This document shows, piece by piece, positions 18,639-27,532 of a stretch of 64,000 bases of DNA. Both the position numbers and the translations under genes were made by a program. The notes under the pieces are model-generated. The model saw only the letters and a list, made by a program, of their open reading frames with translations, made no database searches and was not told the DNA's origin. Source of the DNA: an uncultured Clostridia bacterium (lineage in GTDB: Bacteria; Bacillota; Clostridia; Christensenellales; Borkfalkiaceae); assembly GCA_934254825.1 (NCBI GenBank), contig CAKQMB010000011.1, positions 1 to 64,000 on the forward strand. Direction: 5' to 3'. Each line of letters starts with the position of its first letter. Position 1 is the first letter of the stretch.

Positions 18639-19472
18639 ATGAGTAAACTCGAAAGAATGATTTTAAACAAAAATCTGCTTTGCAGAAAGTATACCACGCC
18701 CAACCGACCGCATTCGCACAATATATGGGAGCTTGTTTTGTTTGAAAAGGGCGAAACGTCGAATATCGTGAACGGCAAGGAGTATATCGCAAAACCGGGC
18801 GACGTTTTTCTGCTCGGTCCGCCGCACACCCACGCAATAACTTTCCGCTCCACTCCGCACCTTCACAGGGATTTATATTATACGGACGAGGAAGTAAGGG
18901 CGGTTTGCGCGATGTTTTCCGATAATTTATACGAAAAACTTTGCTCGGACGACGTTCTGACATTTCATATGTCGGGCAACTCTTTTCAGACGGTAATCCG
19001 TCAGGCGGAAAAGATCAATTCTCTGTCCGTGATAGTCGGCAAAGACAACGGGATAGGTAACGACGAACTCAAACAAATCAGCGTTTCCGTTCTGCATTTC
19101 GTGATAGGACTTTACCGCACGAAACTTATCACCAACACGCCCGCGTACCCGAAATGGCTGCTTGATATTCTTCAACTTTTAAGCTCGCCCGAAAACTTCA
19201 CGAAATCGGTAAACGACATAATTTCCGAAACGTATTATTCCCACGCGACCGTTTCCAACGCGTTCCGCAGTTATCTCGGCGTAACTCTTTCGGAATATCT
19301 CATAAATTTAAGGCTCGATTACGCCGCGGAGCTTCTTGCAAACACGTCTATGACCGCGCTCGAAATATGTTCCGCCGTCGGTTACGATTCTTTTTCTTAT
19401 TTTATAAAGCAATTCAGAAAGAAATTCGGCGTAACTCCGCACAAATACCGTTCGGACACGAAAAAACAATAA
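18639..19472 (+). CDS. AraC-family transcriptional regulator
   Basis: A 277-residue cytoplasmic regulator. The N-terminal cupin-like sensor has HSHNIWELV near residue 22 and PGDVFLLGPPHTH near 55. The C-terminal pair of helix-turn-helix motifs spans about 180-275 and ends in the AraC signature EICSAVGYDSFSYFIKQFRK, then FGVTPHKYR. ATG 18639 has GGGAGG six bases upstream and fits the promoter. It is divergent from the glycan operon and probably activates it on sensing a released sugar. Confidence 0.93.
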   Translation: MSKLERMILNKNLLCRKYTTPNRPHSHNIWELVLFEKGETSNIVNGKEYIAKPGDVFLLGPPHTHAITFRSTPHLHRDLYYTDEEVRAVCAMFSDNLYEKLCSDDVLTFHMSGNSFQTVIRQAEKINSLSVIVGKDNGIGNDELKQISVSVLHFVIGLYRTKLITNTPAYPKWLLDILQLLSSPENFTKSVNDIISETYYSHATVSNAFRSYLGVTLSEYLINLRLDYAAELLANTSMTALEICSAVGYDSFSYFIKQFRKKFGVTPHKYRSDTKKQ

Positions 19473-19516
19473 ATTAAGTCTTCTCCTTTCAAAAACCATT
19501 TGCATAAGCCGCAAAC

Positions 19517-19609
19517 AAAAAGCCTTCTCCCTTAGATAAAAGCTTGAATAAGCAACTCGGCATAATAGCGGGAGAAGGTGGCAACGAAGTTGACGGATGA
19601 GGGGCAAGC
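19517..19609 (+). repeat. 110-bp-spaced direct repeat, copy 1
   Basis: It runs from AAAAGCCTTCTCCC to GACGGATGAGGGGCAAGC. CCTTCTCCC near the left and GGGAGAAGG near the middle are reverse complements, giving a hairpin. Copy 2 starts exactly 110 bp later with five mismatches over about 89 bp. The gap 19473-20028 is wholly repeats plus the terminator at 19963. Confidence 0.85.
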
Positions 19610-19626
19610 AGACAACATAACAAATA

Positions 19627-19719
19627 AAAAAGCCTTCTCCCTTAGATAAAAGATTGAATAAGAAACTTGACATAACAGCGGGAGAAGGTGGCAACGAAGT
19701 TGACGGATGAGGGGCAAGC
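19627..19719 (+). repeat. 110-bp-spaced direct repeat, copy 2
   Basis: Second copy of the 19517-19609 element. Its right end overlaps the 176-bp repeat copy B. Further truncated AAAAGCCTTCTCC starts occur at 19867 and 19920. Confidence 0.85.
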
Positions 19720-19877
19720 TACTTACTTTTTATTTCTACCCAATCAAATATTTTCACTGAACCCCTCATCAGCCGCTTCGCGTCAGCTTCCCCCAAGATT
19801 GACTTTTTACCTTGAATTTTCTCTTTCTGTTTGGGGAAGCCTTTCTATTTTCGAAAAAGCTAAATTAAAAAGCCTTC
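19702..19877 (+). repeat. Dispersed 176-bp MITE-like repeat, copy B
   Basis: Near-identical to 91-266, at the other side of the glycan locus and in the same orientation. The two copies therefore bracket the whole 0.4-19.5 kb locus as direct repeats. Confidence 0.85.
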
Positions 19878-19962
19878 TCCCTTAAATATTTGACAAAAGA
19901 GGACAACGACACGACAAATAAAAAGCCTTCTCCATATTGAAAAGGCTGTTAACGCCAAAACG

Positions 19963-19986
19963 AAAAACTGCCGCATAATGCGGCAG
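19963..19986 (-). terminator. Rho-independent terminator of the NahK-like gene
   Basis: On the minus strand CTGCCGC/GCGGCAG forms a stem with loop ATTAT, followed by TTTTTCGTTTT. Confidence 0.85.
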
Positions 19987-20017
19987 CCGAAATTCATTTC
20001 TTATTTAAAATATAAGC

Positions 20018-20032
20018 CTATAAGTCGATTAA
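20018..20032 (+). repeat. 15-bp dispersed motif, exact copy
   Basis: CTATAAGTCGATTAA overlaps the stop codon of the NahK-like gene. Confidence 0.8.
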
Positions 20033-21147
20033 CAAGCATATTTCTCGACAATCGCCTTCATATCGTCCTGCTTGTTCAACATATCTTTCGCAAGGGCGAG
20101 CTGACAGCGCGACCTGTCGAGATTATGTTCGGCATAATCGGTTTTGAAATATACGTCCCCGTTTAAATAATCGGTAAGGAAACGAAGTCCGCACTCCAAC
20201 GTCATCGTTATCGCGCCGAGCGCAAGCGTGTTCTTCTCGTTATCGGACAAAACGCCTTTAAGTTTGCCGATAAAGCCTTTCGCGAAAGCCTCGTATTTTT
20301 TAAGGTCGAGTCCGACTTTCGACAAATCCTTTTCGTCCTCGCAGGCAGTGTTTGCGATAAAACGTATCGCGTCGCCGAAATCGAAACCGACAAGCCCGGG
20401 CATAACCGTATCGAGATCTATCACGCAAAGATATTCGCCCGTTTTCTTATCGAACAGAACGTTGTTGCACTTCGTGTCGTTATGCGTAACCTTTAAAGGC
20501 AGTTCGCCGCGGCGTTGCATTTTGTACATTTCCGTGGCAGTGTCCTTCAACGCGAGATATTCGCCTATTTCTTTTCCGACCGATTTCGCGCGGGCGGCAA
20601 CGTCGTTTTCCTCGGCTTCCGAAAAAGCGTCGTAACGCATGATCGTGTTGTGGAAATGCGGAATGGTGATAAAAAGCTTTTTTACGGGAAAATCGGCAAG
20701 ACGAAGCTGAAAATCGCCGAAAGCCTTGCCCGCTTCCTCTATAACTATCGGATTATCGGTCTGATTGTATGTTTCCGACTCGCCGATAAAGCGCGAACAA
20801 CGCCAGAAACCGCCGTAAGGACCGACGTAATAATACTTCCCGTCAAGCGCAGGCTGAAAATGCAGAACGTGTCTTTTCGCCGTAACGCCCGTGGCTTTGA
20901 TTTTTTCCCTTATGTATTCCGTAACGGTGGCTATGTTTTCCATAACCTCGACGGGATTTTTGAAAACGTACGAGTTAATTCTTTGCAAACAGTAATCTTT
21001 CATCTCGCCGTCGCGATAAAAATAAACTTTATACGAACTGTTTATATGCCCGTTGGTGAGCGTTTCGAAATACTTGAAATCGCCCTCCAAACCGAACTGT
21101 CTGCAAATATCCTCTATAAAATCGTTTGTGATTTTTTCTTTTATCAT
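20029..21147 (-). CDS. APH-fold sugar kinase, N-acetylhexosamine 1-kinase (NahK)-like
   Basis: A 372-residue cytoplasmic kinase of the aminoglycoside phosphotransferase fold. The N-lobe has NGHINSSYKVYF near 33-44. The catalytic loop HNDTKCNNVLFD and the metal-binding VIDLDTVMPGLVGFDFGDA match NahK-type kinases more closely than antibiotic kinases. NahK phosphorylates GlcNAc/GalNAc at C1 in the lacto-N-biose/galacto-N-biose route; the substrate here is inferred. The length is close to NahK (about 360). AGGGG lies upstream of the ATG. It stands alone behind a terminator but close to the glycan locus. Confidence 0.78.
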   Translation of the reverse strand: MIKEKITNDFIEDICRQFGLEGDFKYFETLTNGHINSSYKVYFYRDGEMKDYCLQRINSYVFKNPVEVMENIATVTEYIREKIKATGVTAKRHVLHFQPALDGKYYYVGPYGGFWRCSRFIGESETYNQTDNPIVIEEAGKAFGDFQLRLADFPVKKLFITIPHFHNTIMRYDAFSEAEENDVAARAKSVGKEIGEYLALKDTATEMYKMQRRGELPLKVTHNDTKCNNVLFDKKTGEYLCVIDLDTVMPGLVGFDFGDAIRFIANTACEDEKDLSKVGLDLKKYEAFAKGFIGKLKGVLSDNEKNTLALGAITMTLECGLRFLTDYLNGDVYFKTDYAEHNLDRSRCQLALAKDMLNKQDDMKAIVEKYAC

Positions 21148-21293
21148 TAAAAAAGATTTCCCCTTGATACAATATACGCTTTTCCGAACGCTTTTCGATA
21201 CTCTTTAACCGATCGCATTACACGCATATCGCACACCTGCTATTATATCATATATTTAAAATTTTTGCAAATGCCGACCGACCGATTTAAAAA

Positions 21294-22088
21294 TCAGTCG
21301 TCATCGTCGTCGATATCCTTGAATTTTCTGGCGAGTCTGCCCGCGGCTTTGCCGTAATTTCTGGTTATTCTGTCCTCTTCGGAATGGTCGAAAATATCGC
21401 CCTCGTCGGCTTTTTTGTCCGCACTTCCCCCGCCTGTTTCTTCGGTTTTTGCGGGCGATGCGGTTTTTCCGTTTTTAAACATAGCTTTTTTCGCTTCCTT
21501 GTCCGCGTCGGTTTCGAGTTCGTCGAAAATCTCTTCCTTGACGGGAACTTTGCCGAGGCTTTCTTTTTCCATTGCCCTGACGACGGACGAACAGACGATC
21601 CTCTCCGCAAGCGGAACGATCCCGAAAACGAGATAAATTATCGCGCCCGTAAGAAGCACTCCGCTCGTTAAGAACGGGAACGAAAAACCGTTTTTCGCGT
21701 ACAAAAAGAAATACGCGCCCGACATAACGAAAGAAAACGCCGAAAAAAGAACGATATCGCGCAGGCGTTCTTTATAAAACTTAACGTCGCCCGAATAAAG
21801 TTTGAAATAAAAATAACTCATCATTCCGCGGTATAGCCCGAGAACGAAAAACATAATTATTCCGAGTACCGAAAAAAGCGTGTACAATCCGACGTTGGCA
21901 ATATAATTGAACCCCCAAAGTCCTTTGACCGACTCCTTTACGTTATCGATATTGAAAATGCACGCAACCGACAAAACTATGTACGCCGCCGCAACGGCAA
22001 CAGATAAAATTCCGACGAGAAAACTCAGAATTCTTTTTCTCGTACAGAGATATTCCATTGTCCTTTTAAATTCGCTTTTTCTCTTCAT
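21294..22088 (-). CDS. Four-helix membrane protein of unknown function
   Basis: A 264-residue protein I do not recognise. Four hydrophobic helices lie near residues 20-45, 65-90, 110-130 and 135-160. They are followed by a charged cytoplasmic tail of about 100 residues (Glu/Lys/Asp-rich, ending DIDDDDD) that may be disordered. GGAG precedes ATG 22088. It follows the ABC exporter gene on the same strand. Confidence 0.6.
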   Translation of the reverse strand: MKRKSEFKRTMEYLCTRKRILSFLVGILSVAVAAAYIVLSVACIFNIDNVKESVKGLWGFNYIANVGLYTLFSVLGIIMFFVLGLYRGMMSYFYFKLYSGDVKFYKERLRDIVLFSAFSFVMSGAYFFLYAKNGFSFPFLTSGVLLTGAIIYLVFGIVPLAERIVCSSVVRAMEKESLGKVPVKEEIFDELETDADKEAKKAMFKNGKTASPAKTEETGGGSADKKADEGDIFDHSEEDRITRNYGKAAGRLARKFKDIDDDDD

Positions 22089-22128
22089 CTTCGCTCCGTT
22101 TTTTGTTATTCGATCCGAAAAACACCGT

Positions 22129-22143
22129 TTAATCGACTTATAG
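22129..22143 (-). repeat. 15-bp dispersed motif, exact copy
   Basis: Minus-strand CTATAAGTCGATTAA between the exporter stop and the membrane-protein start. Confidence 0.8.
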
Positions 22144-22175
22144 CCCGTTTTTTACGTTTTTAAAGTCGTTATAAA

Positions 22176-23888
22176 TTACTCTTCCATACACGCGTAAAGA
22201 CCTGCGTAAACGCCGTTTTTCTTTAAAAGTTCTTCGTGAGTTCCGCGCTCTTCTATGCCGCCCTCGCCGAAAACTATGATCTCGTCGGCGTTTTTAACTG
22301 TCGAAAGTCTGTGAGCGACGACTATCGTCGTTCTGCCTTCCGAAAGACGGTCGAGAGCTTTCTTTATCATCGCTTCGGTGACGTTGTCGAGAGCGGAAGT
22401 CGCCTCGTCCAGAATAAGAACGGGCGGATTTTTCAAAAACGCGCGCGCGATCGAAATTCTCTGTTTCTGTCCGCCCGAAAGCTTAACGCCCCTTTCTCCG
22501 ACGTAAGTGTCGTAGCCGTTTTCGAGCGTTTCGATAAACTCGTGAATACTCGCAAGCTTCGCCGCTTTTACGATATCCTCGTCGGTCGCGTTAAAGTCGC
22601 CGTAAGCGATATTATCTCTTACCGTTCCGCTGAAAATGAACACGTCCTGCGCGACGGAACCGATATTCCGCCTTAAATCGTAAAGGCTCATATCCCTTAT
22701 ATCTATACCGTCGATAGTGATTTTACCCGAATCTATATCGTAAAAACGCGGGATAAGATTACATAAAGTCGTTTTTCCGCCGCCGGACGGTCCTACGAGC
22801 GCAACGGTCGTACCCGCTTTTATATTAAGCGAGAAATCGTTTAAAATAAGGCTTTCTTCGTCATCGCGCTCTTTTTTATATCTGAAACTCACGTTGTCGA
22901 ACACTATTTCGCCGTTCAGCCTGCCCACTTTCACGGGGTGATCGGTCTCCGTTTCGGGAGCAATGTTCATAACTTCTATAAAGCGTTTGAAACCCGTCAT
23001 ACCCTCTTCGATCTGCTCGAAAATGGTAACGAACGTGCGGATAGGCGTGATAAGCATAGCAACGTATAAAACGTAAGACGTTAAGTCTGCGGGAGAAATT
23101 AGCCCTTTAACGAAGAATACGCCGCCCGCCGCGAACGCCGCGAGATATAAAATATCCATCGAAAGGCTCATAGCCGTGTTAAACTTACTCATCGCCTTGT
23201 ACTGTATCGCCCTGGCGGATTTAAGCCCTTCGTTAGCTCTGTGAAATTTCTCGTTTTCGTGTTTTTCGGCTGTGTAAGCCTTGGCTACCCTTATGCCCGA
23301 AACCGAACTTTCGACAGCCGCGTTTATCTCGGAAGTTTTCTCTCTCGAAACGTTGAACGAGTGAACAAGCCCCAGACGAAGTTTTGAAGCGATTATAACG
23401 AGTACGGGGATTATCGCAAGAAGAATAAGCGACAACCACGGATTGATAAAGCAGATCATTATGAGCGCGCCGACTATCGAAATTATCGACAGAAAAACGT
23501 CTTCGGGTCCGTGGTGCGCAAGCTCCGAAACCTCGAACAGATCGTTTACGAGTCTCGACATTATCGAACCCGTTTTAGTCTCGTCGTAATAAGAAAACGG
23601 CAGTTTTTGCAGATGAGCGAAAAGCTCGGCTCGCATATCGCCCTGTATGCGCACGCCGACGACGTGTCCCCAATACGTTATTATATAATTGAGAACGGCT
23701 TTCAGAAGAAATACGCCGAGGAGAACCCCCGAAAACACTATGACGTATTTCATATCGTTCACTTCGATAATTTTGCCCGCAACCCTCGGATATACAAGGT
23801 TTAAAACCGAAACCGTGAAGGCGCAGACCATATCGAGTATAAATAATTTCATATGCGGCTTGTAATAGCTCGCGAATTTCTTAAACAT
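22176..23888 (-). CDS. ABC exporter, fused membrane and ATPase half-transporter (MdlB/MsbA type)
   Basis: About 570 residues. Six transmembrane helices (15-310) precede the nucleotide-binding domain, with Walker A GPSGGGKTT, signature LSGGQKQR, Walker B VLILDEATSALD and switch His in VVAHRLST. It should act as a homodimer or heterodimer exporting lipids, peptides or drugs. I prefer ATG 23888 with GGTGA six bases upstream; a GTG at 23897 is possible but has no binding site. Confidence 0.92.
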   Translation of the reverse strand: MFKKFASYYKPHMKLFILDMVCAFTVSVLNLVYPRVAGKIIEVNDMKYVIVFSGVLLGVFLLKAVLNYIITYWGHVVGVRIQGDMRAELFAHLQKLPFSYYDETKTGSIMSRLVNDLFEVSELAHHGPEDVFLSIISIVGALIMICFINPWLSLILLAIIPVLVIIASKLRLGLVHSFNVSREKTSEINAAVESSVSGIRVAKAYTAEKHENEKFHRANEGLKSARAIQYKAMSKFNTAMSLSMDILYLAAFAAGGVFFVKGLISPADLTSYVLYVAMLITPIRTFVTIFEQIEEGMTGFKRFIEVMNIAPETETDHPVKVGRLNGEIVFDNVSFRYKKERDDEESLILNDFSLNIKAGTTVALVGPSGGGKTTLCNLIPRFYDIDSGKITIDGIDIRDMSLYDLRRNIGSVAQDVFIFSGTVRDNIAYGDFNATDEDIVKAAKLASIHEFIETLENGYDTYVGERGVKLSGGQKQRISIARAFLKNPPVLILDEATSALDNVTEAMIKKALDRLSEGRTTIVVAHRLSTVKNADEIIVFGEGGIEERGTHEELLKKNGVYAGLYACMEE

Positions 23889-23933
23889 TTTTTTCACCGC
23901 GCAAAATGTGCCGTTTAAATCAAAAAAGCCTTG

Positions 23934-23948
23934 TTAATCGACTTATAG
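23934..23948 (-). repeat. 15-bp dispersed motif, exact copy
   Basis: Minus-strand CTATAAGTCGATTAA between the asparaginase stop and the exporter start, 46 bp upstream of the latter. Confidence 0.8.
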
Positions 23949-23982
23949 ACACACTTTTTGTACTGTTTGAAATTTAAAAAAC

Positions 23983-25014
23983 TTATTCCGTGTAAAGAAT
24001 ATCCTCGGAAACGGTTTTGTAAAAAAGCCTTTTAACGTCCGACGGACGTTTTTTCTCGGCGAGAAGCCACATAAGTTTGGCAAGCACCGCTTCGGGCGTC
24101 ATATCGTAAGACTCCAAAAACCCGTATTTCTCTTTAAGATTTTTGCCGACCTTATAAACGGTCATATCGCTGCCCTCGTTGACGACCTGCGTGCACATAA
24201 CGAGTATTTTCCCTTTTTTCTGCCATTTTTCGATTACGGGATAAAAACCGAAATTTTCTCCCGAACCGCCGGAAGGTATTCCTCCCGTTCCGAAGCTTTC
24301 TATTATCACGGCGTCGTGAAGTTCGAAATATCTTTCCAGAATAAGCGGATTTGCGCCCGGGATAAGCTTGAAAAGCCCGACTTTCGTATCGAGTTTGCGA
24401 TAAAATTTCGGCTTGCCCTTCCACCGCGTTTTGTCGTACTGCATAACCCTGCCGTCCTGAATAATGGCGGTGTACGGATAATTTATGCTCGAAAAAGCGT
24501 TGTAGCTTTTGCTTCTCGTCTTTTTCGCGCGCGTACCTTTGATGACTTTTCCGTCGAAAACGATCTGAACGCCGCTCGCGAACTTCGAAACGCAGAACCT
24601 GAAACTGTCCGAAAGATTTGTTTTCGCGTCCGTGACTTCCATATCGATAGGTTTTTGAGACCCCGTGATAACGATAGGCTTCGGGCTGTTCTGAATAAGA
24701 TAGGACAAAACCGCGGCGGTATACGCCATCGTATCCGTTCCGTGGCAAATCACGAAACCGTCGTATAAATCGTAGTTTTTCTCGATCATATTCTCGATTT
24801 TGAGCCAGTCGTCCGCGCAGATATTCGTGCTGTCGATATTCATAAGCTGAACGCAGGTCGGCTCGCAGAAGTCCTTCACCTCGGGAACGAACGACAAAAG
24901 CTCCTCGCTCGTAAGCTCGGGGGTAAGTCCGTCCGCGCTTTTTTTGGAAGCGATCGTTCCGCCGGTTGCTATCATCAATATTTTTTTCTTCGTTTCGGCA
25001 GTATTTTTACTCAT
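23983..25014 (-). CDS. ansA: Type I L-asparaginase
   Basis: A 343-residue cytoplasmic enzyme hydrolysing L-asparagine to aspartate and ammonia. Both active-site threonine motifs are present: ATGGTIAS near residue 17 and HGTDTMAYTA near 90. VITGSQKP and ESFGTGGIP also fit the asparaginase/glutaminase family. ATG 25014 is preferred: the in-frame TTG at 25044 lies upstream of the expected transcription start of the promoter at 25046-25074. Confidence 0.92.
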   Translation of the reverse strand: MSKNTAETKKKILMIATGGTIASKKSADGLTPELTSEELLSFVPEVKDFCEPTCVQLMNIDSTNICADDWLKIENMIEKNYDLYDGFVICHGTDTMAYTAAVLSYLIQNSPKPIVITGSQKPIDMEVTDAKTNLSDSFRFCVSKFASGVQIVFDGKVIKGTRAKKTRSKSYNAFSSINYPYTAIIQDGRVMQYDKTRWKGKPKFYRKLDTKVGLFKLIPGANPLILERYFELHDAVIIESFGTGGIPSGGSGENFGFYPVIEKWQKKGKILVMCTQVVNEGSDMTVYKVGKNLKEKYGFLESYDMTPEAVLAKLMWLLAEKKRPSDVKRLFYKTVSEDILYTE

Positions 25015-25045
25015 TTTTTTTAAGTCCGTAATTACAGATATCAAA

Positions 25046-25074
25046 ATAATACCACATTACGCGAAAAAAGTCTA
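25046..25074 (-). promoter_or_regulatory. Promoter of the asparaginase gene
   Basis: TAGACT, 17 bp, TATTAT on the minus strand, back to back with the typA promoter. Confidence 0.55.
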
Positions 25075-25109
25075 TTTTTATAATGATATTAAAATCATAT
25101 TTTATTTAT

Positions 25110-25138
25110 TTGACAAATTTCGCGGTAAAGTTTATACT
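25110..25138 (+). promoter_or_regulatory. Promoter of typA
   Basis: Perfect TTGACA, 17-bp spacer, TATACT. Transcription should start near 25145, which excludes the upstream in-frame ATG at 25144. Confidence 0.85.
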
Positions 25139-25206
25139 GTACTTTGTATTTTTATCCGCAGGCGTCAGATAAACGGCAATCGCCCGCGGCAGAACAGAGG
25201 TTAAAT

Positions 25207-27033
25207 ATGGACGTTAGAAACGACGTAAGGAACATCGCCATAATCGCGCACGTCGACCACGGCAAAACCACCCTCGTGGACGCGCTTTTAAAACAGAACA
25301 ATATTTTCAGAAGCAACGAAGTCGTTGCGGAAAGAGTTATGGACAGCGGCGATATCGAAAGAGAAAGAGGAATTACCATCCTCGCAAAAAACACCGCGCT
25401 TAACTATAAAGGCACGAAAATAAACATTATCGACACCCCGGGACACGCCGATTTCGGCGGAGAGGTAGAACGTATTTTGTCGATGGTAGACGGCGTGGTT
25501 CTGCTTGTAGACGCAGTGGAAGGCTGTATGCCGCAGACGAGATACGTTTTGAAAAAAGCGCTTTCGCTTAACAAAAAGCCCGTCGTGTGCATCAATAAAA
25601 TCGACAAAGGCGGAGACCTTAACGCTACTATCGACGGAATTATAAACCTCTTTATCGAGCTTGGCGCAAACGACGATCAGCTCGATTTCAAGGTCGTTTA
25701 CGCGAGCGCGAAGCAAGGCTGGGCAAAATGCGAACTTTCGGACGAGAGCGACAATATGGATCCGCTTCTCGACACCATTTTATCCGAAATCCCCGCGCCG
25801 ACCGGCGAACTCGACGCGCCTTTACAGGCGATCATCTGCAATATCGATTACGACGAATACGTCGGCAGAATAGGTATCGGCAGAATAGTGAGAGGTAAAA
25901 TCAAGGACGCTCAGCCGATAACCGTTATCCATACCGACAAAACGACAAACAACGCGAGAGTCGGAAAACTTTATCAGTTCGAAGGACTTAAACGTACCGA
26001 AGTTTTAAGCGCGGAAATGGGCGACATAATCGCCGTTTCGGGCATCGAAAACATAAATATCGGCGAGACGATCTGTTCGCCCGACTGCGTGGAACAACTC
26101 CCCTTCGTCGCGATCGACGAGCCGACCGTTTCCATGTACTTCATGGTAAACAACAGTCCGTTCGCGGGAAAAGAAGGTAAGTACGTTACTTCCCGTCACC
26201 TCCGCGCGAGACTTTTCAAGGAAATCGAAACCAACGTTTCGATGAAGATCGAGGAAACGGAAAGCGCGGATACCTTCAAGGTTTTCGGAAGAGGCGAGCT
26301 TCACCTTTCCATTCTCATAGAAAACATGAGAAGAGAGGGTTACGAATTCCAGGTTTCCCGCCCGAAGGTAATTTTCAAAGAAATCGAGGGCAAAACCCAT
26401 GAACCTATGGAAGACCTCGTTATCGAAGTTCCCAACGATTACGTCGGCGCGATAATGAACAAAATCGGCGCGAGAAAGGGCGAACTTATCGATATGACCG
26501 CGGACGACCGCGGAACTACCAAACTCGAATTCAAAATCCCCGCGAGATGCCTTTTCGGTTACAGAAGCGAAATGCTCACCGACACCAAAGGCTTCGGCAT
26601 TATGAGCCACGTTTTTGCGGGCTACGAGGAATATAAGGGCGACATCCCGTCGAGAACGAGAGGAAGTCTCGTGGTTTTCGAAACGGGCGTCACCACCCAA
26701 TACGGACTTTTCAACGCGCAGGAACGCTGCACATTGTTTATAGGACCGGGCGAAAAGGTTTACGAAGGACAGGTCGTAGGCGAAAATTCGAGAGAAGACG
26801 ATCTTGCCGTAAACGTCTGCAAGCAGAAGCACCTTACGAACAGCCGTGCTTCCGGCAGCGACGACGCGTTGAAGCTTGTTCCCCCCACTATTCTTTCTCT
26901 GGAACAGTGTCTCGAATTTATCGCGGACGACGAACTCGTCGAAGTTACGCCGATAAGCATAAGACTCCGCAAAAAAATTCTTTCGAGAGACCTTCGTATG
27001 AAAGAATGGGCGAAAAACCGCAATAAAGACTGA
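25207..27033 (+). CDS. typA: Ribosome-associated GTPase TypA/BipA
   Basis: A 608-residue translational GTPase, the usual length. G1 is AHVDHGKTT at residues 14-22. The switch region RERGITI, G3 DTPGH and G4 NKID follow, then EF-G-like domains II, III and V and the TypA-specific C-terminus (FGLFNAQERCTLFIGPG-like, and KQKHLTNSRASGSDDA). It assists ribosome assembly and stress growth. AGAGG precedes ATG 25207. It is monocistronic between its own promoter and terminator. Confidence 0.97.
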   Translation: MDVRNDVRNIAIIAHVDHGKTTLVDALLKQNNIFRSNEVVAERVMDSGDIERERGITILAKNTALNYKGTKINIIDTPGHADFGGEVERILSMVDGVVLLVDAVEGCMPQTRYVLKKALSLNKKPVVCINKIDKGGDLNATIDGIINLFIELGANDDQLDFKVVYASAKQGWAKCELSDESDNMDPLLDTILSEIPAPTGELDAPLQAIICNIDYDEYVGRIGIGRIVRGKIKDAQPITVIHTDKTTNNARVGKLYQFEGLKRTEVLSAEMGDIIAVSGIENINIGETICSPDCVEQLPFVAIDEPTVSMYFMVNNSPFAGKEGKYVTSRHLRARLFKEIETNVSMKIEETESADTFKVFGRGELHLSILIENMRREGYEFQVSRPKVIFKEIEGKTHEPMEDLVIEVPNDYVGAIMNKIGARKGELIDMTADDRGTTKLEFKIPARCLFGYRSEMLTDTKGFGIMSHVFAGYEEYKGDIPSRTRGSLVVFETGVTTQYGLFNAQERCTLFIGPGEKVYEGQVVGENSREDDLAVNVCKQKHLTNSRASGSDDALKLVPPTILSLEQCLEFIADDELVEVTPISIRLRKKILSRDLRMKEWAKNRNKD

Positions 27034-27076
27034 TAACCCCGATAAAAACCGATAAATTCAATACGACAGATACTTA

Positions 27077-27110
27077 CGGCAGACGAAAATTTTCGTCTGC
27101 CGCAGTTTTT
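27077..27110 (+). terminator. Terminator of typA
   Basis: A 13-bp perfect stem, CGGCAGACGAAAA/TTTTCGTCTGCCG, followed by CAGTTTTTATTTT. Confidence 0.9.
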
Positions 27111-27230
27111 ATTTTCTCGCCCCGACGGTCGAACCTTTTCCCGCTTTCGCCGTTCTTAACGGCAAAAAACGAGCGGCTTCCCGCAATGACGCAAACATAA
27201 ATTCGCGAAAGACTTTTCCGCGCAGAACAC

Positions 27231-27260
27231 TTGACATATTTTTATATTGCGGGATATAAT
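27231..27260 (+). promoter_or_regulatory. Promoter of the BspA-like gene
   Basis: Perfect TTGACA, 18-bp spacer, perfect TATAAT, about 270 bp upstream of the start codon. That leaves a long leader carrying the palindrome at 27424. The rest of the gap 27111-27532 shows nothing further. Confidence 0.75.
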
Positions 27261-27423
27261 AATTTAAAGGTCATATATTTTTGATTGCCGACCATAAAAA
27301 ACGCCGTTTCGGGGATAACCCGTATTTCAACGGCAAAACCCCTTTCGGCAAAAACAAAAAACGACTTTTATACGATAAGGAATAATATTGCGGTTCGGTA
27401 CGGCTGTTGCGGTTCGGATATCG

Positions 27424-27465
27424 TAGCCGCAGGTGATTGCGTTCAAACGCAATCACCTGCGGCTA
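27424..27465. repeat. Perfect 42-bp palindrome, 20-bp arms
   Basis: The arms TAGCCGCAGGTGATTGCGTT and its exact complement are separated by CA. It shares the GCAATCAC.TG.GGCTA core with the repeats at 37765 and 55259. It lies in the leader of the BspA-like gene and could fold as a strong hairpin. Confidence 0.8.
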
Positions 27466-27532
27466 TCTGCTCCGTTCTTTGTTCGCGATTAAGCCGTCCG
27501 ATCAAATACAAACAATATTATGCGGGAAAACA

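Noticed and set aside
19517..19719. CRISPR-like array
   Set aside because: Only two 93-bp copies with no short regular spacers and no cas genes; these are mobile-type repeats.
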